64,000 bases of DNA from Armillaria gallica. Taxonomy: Eukaryota; Basidiomycota; Agaricomycetes; Agaricales; Physalacriaceae. Under the pieces are notes generated by a model that searched no databases, was not told the DNA's origin, and saw nothing but the letters and a program-made list of their open reading frames with translations. The position numbers and the translations under genes were made by a program. The DNA lies in assembly GCA_037576215.1 (NCBI GenBank), contig JBANDB010000018.1, positions 372,001-436,000 of the forward strand. Direction: 5' to 3'. This document shows positions 60,697 through 64,000 of this stretch, piece by piece. Each line of letters opens with the position of its first letter. The first letter of the stretch is position 1.

Positions 60697-62422
60697 TCAA
60701 ATCCCGCCGTAGGCATCGTCGTCATTCATTCTGGTACTCGCATGCGCGCCAGCAGAGTTTCCGTACGCTGCGCTATCCGGCGAGTAAGCATGGTAGTTAC
60801 CGTACGCCTCCTGATTGTACGAAGCCTGTGGGGTAGGTTCTGAGCTGTAGGCGCCTTGCATATTCTCATGTCCATCATCGGACATGACGTTCTGCCCAGA
60901 AGATTGTGGAACTTGACCGAATGTGTACTGTGGCCGGGGTTGGAGGACGTATGTTGGCTGTGGTGGGTCTTGAACGGCGGGAGGTGTGGTGGTGGTGGCA
61001 TATGGGGCGGAAGCATAAGGATGGGTGGCGTATGGCTCATACTGGTCGGCACCGCTTTGGGCGGCGTAATACGCTCCTTGTCCTGCCATTCCGGGACTGG
61101 TAGTGCTCGTGATAGACGGTGCGATAGAGTGTCCACGCTCGTACATCTGTGGGGCAGTAGTAACAGGCCGGTGGGGAGCGAGAGTATCTTCATCCAGAAC
61201 GACAGCGGAGCGGCGGAATTGCGACGCTTCAAATTCGTCTGCACGTCGACGGTTCCTCTTGCGGCGCTGTATGGAGAGTCAGTACTGAATTGAATGTAAG
61301 GCACTTCTGGCACTCAAAGGTCCCAACAAAGTGATATGCAACAAGCTATCAAAAAGGGATGAAACATCCAGCCATCGTGACAAGCTCAGCCAACGAGCTG
61401 GACGATACACTGTCGAGCAAAGGCGGCCATTGCCGCCACCTTGCAAAACAGGAGCCTGGAACGAAAATAAAATAGTTCCTGAAAGAAGGCACCCATATCA
61501 CACGGTCAGCCAAGCCGGCATTTCTACTGGAAATTCTCGGCCCTGAAACCGACAGTCGCTTGGAAGGGGGGAAACCTCGGTCGAGCGAAAACGGTCGGGT
61601 GCCAGCTGGGGCATCCTTAAAAAAAACAAAGTGCTCACCAGGACAAACGCAATACCAAATCCTAGAATAGCTAAACCGATGAGACCACCTGCTATCCCTC
61701 CAGCGAGGGCTTTGGTATTGAGCGAGCTTGAGCTTGACCCTGAGGCCTCGGCACTGACGGTCGAGCCTGGTAACTGGGATGTGCCAATGCGGGTTATGGT
61801 ACGGTACGAGCTCGTCTGAATATAAGTGAACGTCGTGTAGCTTCCCGTAGACGATGGGTCTGCATCTGCTGTTGCCGTGGTCTCCACATGGGTATTGGAC
61901 GAGGTGGCCTATAGATGCCGGTATGTGAAAAAAATCAGGAACGTTATCAAGAACAACGTACGCTCGTTGTCGTGGCAGAGCTCGTAGCAGAAGTCGATGT
62001 CGAGGTGTTGGTGTTGGATGTGGTGCTTGAAGTAGCAGAAGTAGAGGCGCTGGTAGTGGCTGAGGTCGAGGCCGAAGTGTTGCTTGCTGTAGTGGCGGCT
62101 GTCGACGTCGTTTCAGTGGAGGTAGCCGATGTCGCTGACGACGATGAAGACGATGACGAGGTGGTCTGCGAGGTGGTCGTAGACGTTGTCTGACTGGACG
62201 AGGTCTCGCTGGTCGACACTGAGGTCGTTGTCTCCGAAGTCCCTGATCTACGGTCAAGCTCCGCGGCTCAACGAACAGGACTGAGTACGCACCTGAGCTC
62301 GCCGCTGTCGTCGATGGCGAGGACGACGACGAGGCCGACGTTGCCCCCGTCCCGCTGCTACTGCCCGAGCCTTCTGCTTGTCGTACGCGAAGCATGCGGT
62401 GGTCTTGAACAAGTCCAAGCAT
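60697..62422 (-). CDS. Ser/Thr-rich single-pass membrane protein (paralogue 2)
   Basis: Same design as the 43-45 kb gene: Ser/Thr-rich ectodomain, one TM helix, basic stop-transfer, disordered cytoplasmic tail. ATG 62422 is the first Met, but a TATATATA at 62432-62439 is so close that the second in-frame Met (62395, MLRVRQAEGSGSSSG) may be the real start. The ectodomain is almost pure Ser/Thr/Ala (STSETSSSQTTSTTTSQTTS). The third exon contains SYTTFTYIQTSSYRTITRIG. The TM is LAGGIAGGLIGLAILGFGIA. A long intron (about 61638-61266) precedes RRKRNRRRADEFEASQFRRS. The 3' exon is Tyr/Ala/Pro-rich (ADQYEPYATHPYASAPYA) and ends MNDDDAYGGI. The DEF-ASxFRRSA block and terminal DAYGGI are shared with paralogue 1. 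A cell-surface role is likely; the specific function is unknown. Confidence 0.75.
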
Positions 62423-63234
62423 TTAGGATTTTATATATAGAAATGAAAGGGCGTGAAAAGAAAAGAATGTGGAATCCAGTTTGACTGGGTTGGTCGGTTC
62501 GTTGGCGGTGAATTGATGAGTTGACAAGCCAAATTCGATTCTAATTTCTGCCAAGAACCGTTGCCATATGCCCAGCACGTGATCGCTGGTTTCACCTTCA
62601 TCATCGGTTTTTCCTCCGGCCCGGCCATTCTACTTATAGGTGCGGTATTTCTTGTATTTTAGAAGCTATGGAGGCAGTAGAATGCAGTGGAAAAGTAGTA
62701 GCAGCACCTGTAGCAAGCAGCAGGATGATCCGCAGTATCAACCGAAAGTCGAGCTGGCTCATTACCTGACTACAATTTTTCATATCGGTCACGAAATGGG
62801 GTTGCTTCGCTAGCCTAACATTTGGTTGTGGCGTCGCTTCTGCCCTGGGCACCATGAAATTTCTTCTGGTGCTCCCCTCTGTTGACGAAAAGGTAGCCAG
62901 CCTCTTGCAAGACACCCATGGTATCCGTGGTGCTGTAGAATCATGACCGCAATCGACGTTTCGGTCTGTTTCATCTCGAATAGGGCGGTCACCAGGACCG
63001 AGACCCGACCACTTTGTCGCCCCCATCCGAGTGCGATGGTACGGCAACAGCAATTGATCACACGTCGACGTCGCTGATATACAATCAGATATTCTGTAGA
63101 TCCGGCATTGACGTAGACGCACCTCTTCCATTTAATCGATACAGAAATGTAACAACGTCCATGCATATAAAACCGTCTTTTCAAGGCGTTAGATTAATAC
63201 ATTCCAAAACTTCTTCTGCGTAGCGAGCTCGAGC
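62423..63234. other. Intergenic region
   Basis: About 810 nt between the membrane-protein gene and profilin (both minus strand). Overlapping minus-strand frames (62634-63184) have no family content. No RNA gene or repeat was recognised. Confidence 0.4.
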
Positions 63235-63778
63235 CTAGTACCCCACATTGATCAAGTAATCCGCAAGTCCCTCTACGATGGGCGTAGCCTCCGGCGCCTG
63301 GGTGGGCGCGACATACTCAGCAACAAGGATCGCCTGCTTTGTCTTCACAATCACGATTCCATCCGCCTATCCAAGACGATCAGCACTCTGATCCATCGGA
63401 AGAACAGAATCCACATACCCCCTTCTTCCCATATATACTACGGGGATTCGCCTGGAGGGTAAAGAACTTTTGCCCAGCAACACGGATACCCGATGCTTGA
63501 ACTTTGGTAACATCGTTGTAACCGTTGATGATAGCGTTCTGTTCCTCCGTCGAGAGCTGCAGGGAACGGTGAGCACGAGATCAGGGCATGCATCGCGAGA
63601 GAACATTTACGTTGTATCCCGCCGACGCGGCCCAGACGCCTCCTTGCTGACCGATGATAGCAGCTTTGGAGATCCTGCCACTGCCGACAAGATTAGTATC
63701 GACGTATGCTGCCGGGCGTCGTCGTCAGTATTAAGGCTTATGCATAGAATTAGAGAAGTAAGAACTTTGCCAGGACAT
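63235..63778 (-). CDS. PFY1: Profilin
   Basis: Small actin-monomer-binding protein that also binds poly-proline and phosphoinositides. ATG 63778 starts MSWQ, the near-invariant profilin N-terminus. The next exon gives [20 protein letters not shown] and [13 protein letters not shown]. The third gives [36 protein letters not shown]. The last gives [20 protein letters not shown] and ends ADYLINVGY, stop at 63235. There are three introns (the first after codon 4). The length, about 126 residues, fits fungal profilins, and all core blocks are present. Confidence 0.95.
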
Positions 63779-63835
63779 TATCTATAGAGGAGAAAGTAAG
63801 ATCGAGAGAACGAAATACGAGTGGTGGCGGGTGGA

Positions 63836-64000
63836 CTAACAGAGAGACACAGCTCTAAATGTCTCCCCTGTTCGGAGATCGCCGTTATCGGCACTTGGTT
63901 TCCTTCGACCACCACCACCGCCATCGATGCTCGTCTGCCCGTACATACCGCCGCCTGAAAATTGCTGGCGGTATTGCTCGGGGGCCTGCCCGTGACCGTA
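63836..64000 (-). CDS. 3' end of an unrecognised gene (truncated at window edge)
   Basis: An open minus-strand frame enters from the right edge and stops at TAG 63836, only 57 nt before the profilin start. The visible tail is Gly/Gln-rich then basic: YGHGQAPEQYRQQFSGGG, QTSIDGGGGGRRKPS, ADNGDLRTGETFRAVSLC. No family was recognised from 54 residues. It could instead be part of a last intron or 5' leader, so the coding call is tentative. Confidence 0.4.
   Translation of the reverse strand, partial: YGHGQAPEQYRQQFSGGGMYGQTSIDGGGGGRRKPSADNGDLRTGETFRAVSLC

Overview
This window looks like nuclear DNA of a mushroom-type basidiomycete (Agaricomycetes). The genes are dense and split by many short introns of about 48-60 nt with GT..AG ends. 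Several families are typical of that group: DUF6535 and DUF6699 proteins, an ADIP-domain coiled-coil protein, and expanded FAD monooxygenases and P450s. No organelle, bacterial or viral features were seen. Most gene models below were assembled by reading exons across introns, so gene spans are firmer than individual splice sites.

Layout. 0.1-4.6 kb: a tRNA 3-methylcytidine methyltransferase with a small hairpin element inside one intron, convergent with an amino-acid permease. 5.4-13.6 kb: housekeeping genes, namely a GPATCH1-type splicing protein, the ribosome-assembly WD40 protein Mak11, a ubiquitin-like/WLM metalloprotease and the small DNA polymerase delta subunit. 14.1-16.6 kb: a phenol-hydroxylase-like flavoprotein. 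16.7-28.5 kb: three large minus-strand genes, an ADIP coiled-coil protein, a rhodanese-USP deubiquitinase and a Snt2-type chromatin reader. 28.5-31.3 kb: gene-poor, with TTAGGG motifs. 31.3-33.4 kb: a RanBP3/Yrb2-type protein.

33.9-52.8 kb is the accessory core: four related FAD-dependent aromatic monooxygenases in two tandem pairs, an intact cytochrome P450, a P450 relic, and a Ser/Thr-rich membrane protein. The second pair lies in a clear 4.18-kb head-to-tail duplication. Its breakpoint fell inside the next gene (DUF6699) and left a 16-codon stub. Both members of that pair appear to have lost an intron donor and may read the former intron as protein. With the 14-kb flavoprotein, this gives five FAD monooxygenases and one P450 in about 39 kb. 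They could oxidise aromatic or other small compounds, but no backbone synthase is present, so a biosynthetic cluster is not shown.

54-64 kb: the DUF6699 gene, a large DUF6535 membrane protein whose 3' two-thirds is strikingly AT-rich, an unresolved possible gene at 59 kb, a second Ser/Thr-rich membrane protein that is paralogous to the one at 43-45 kb, profilin, and the 3' end of an unrecognised gene.
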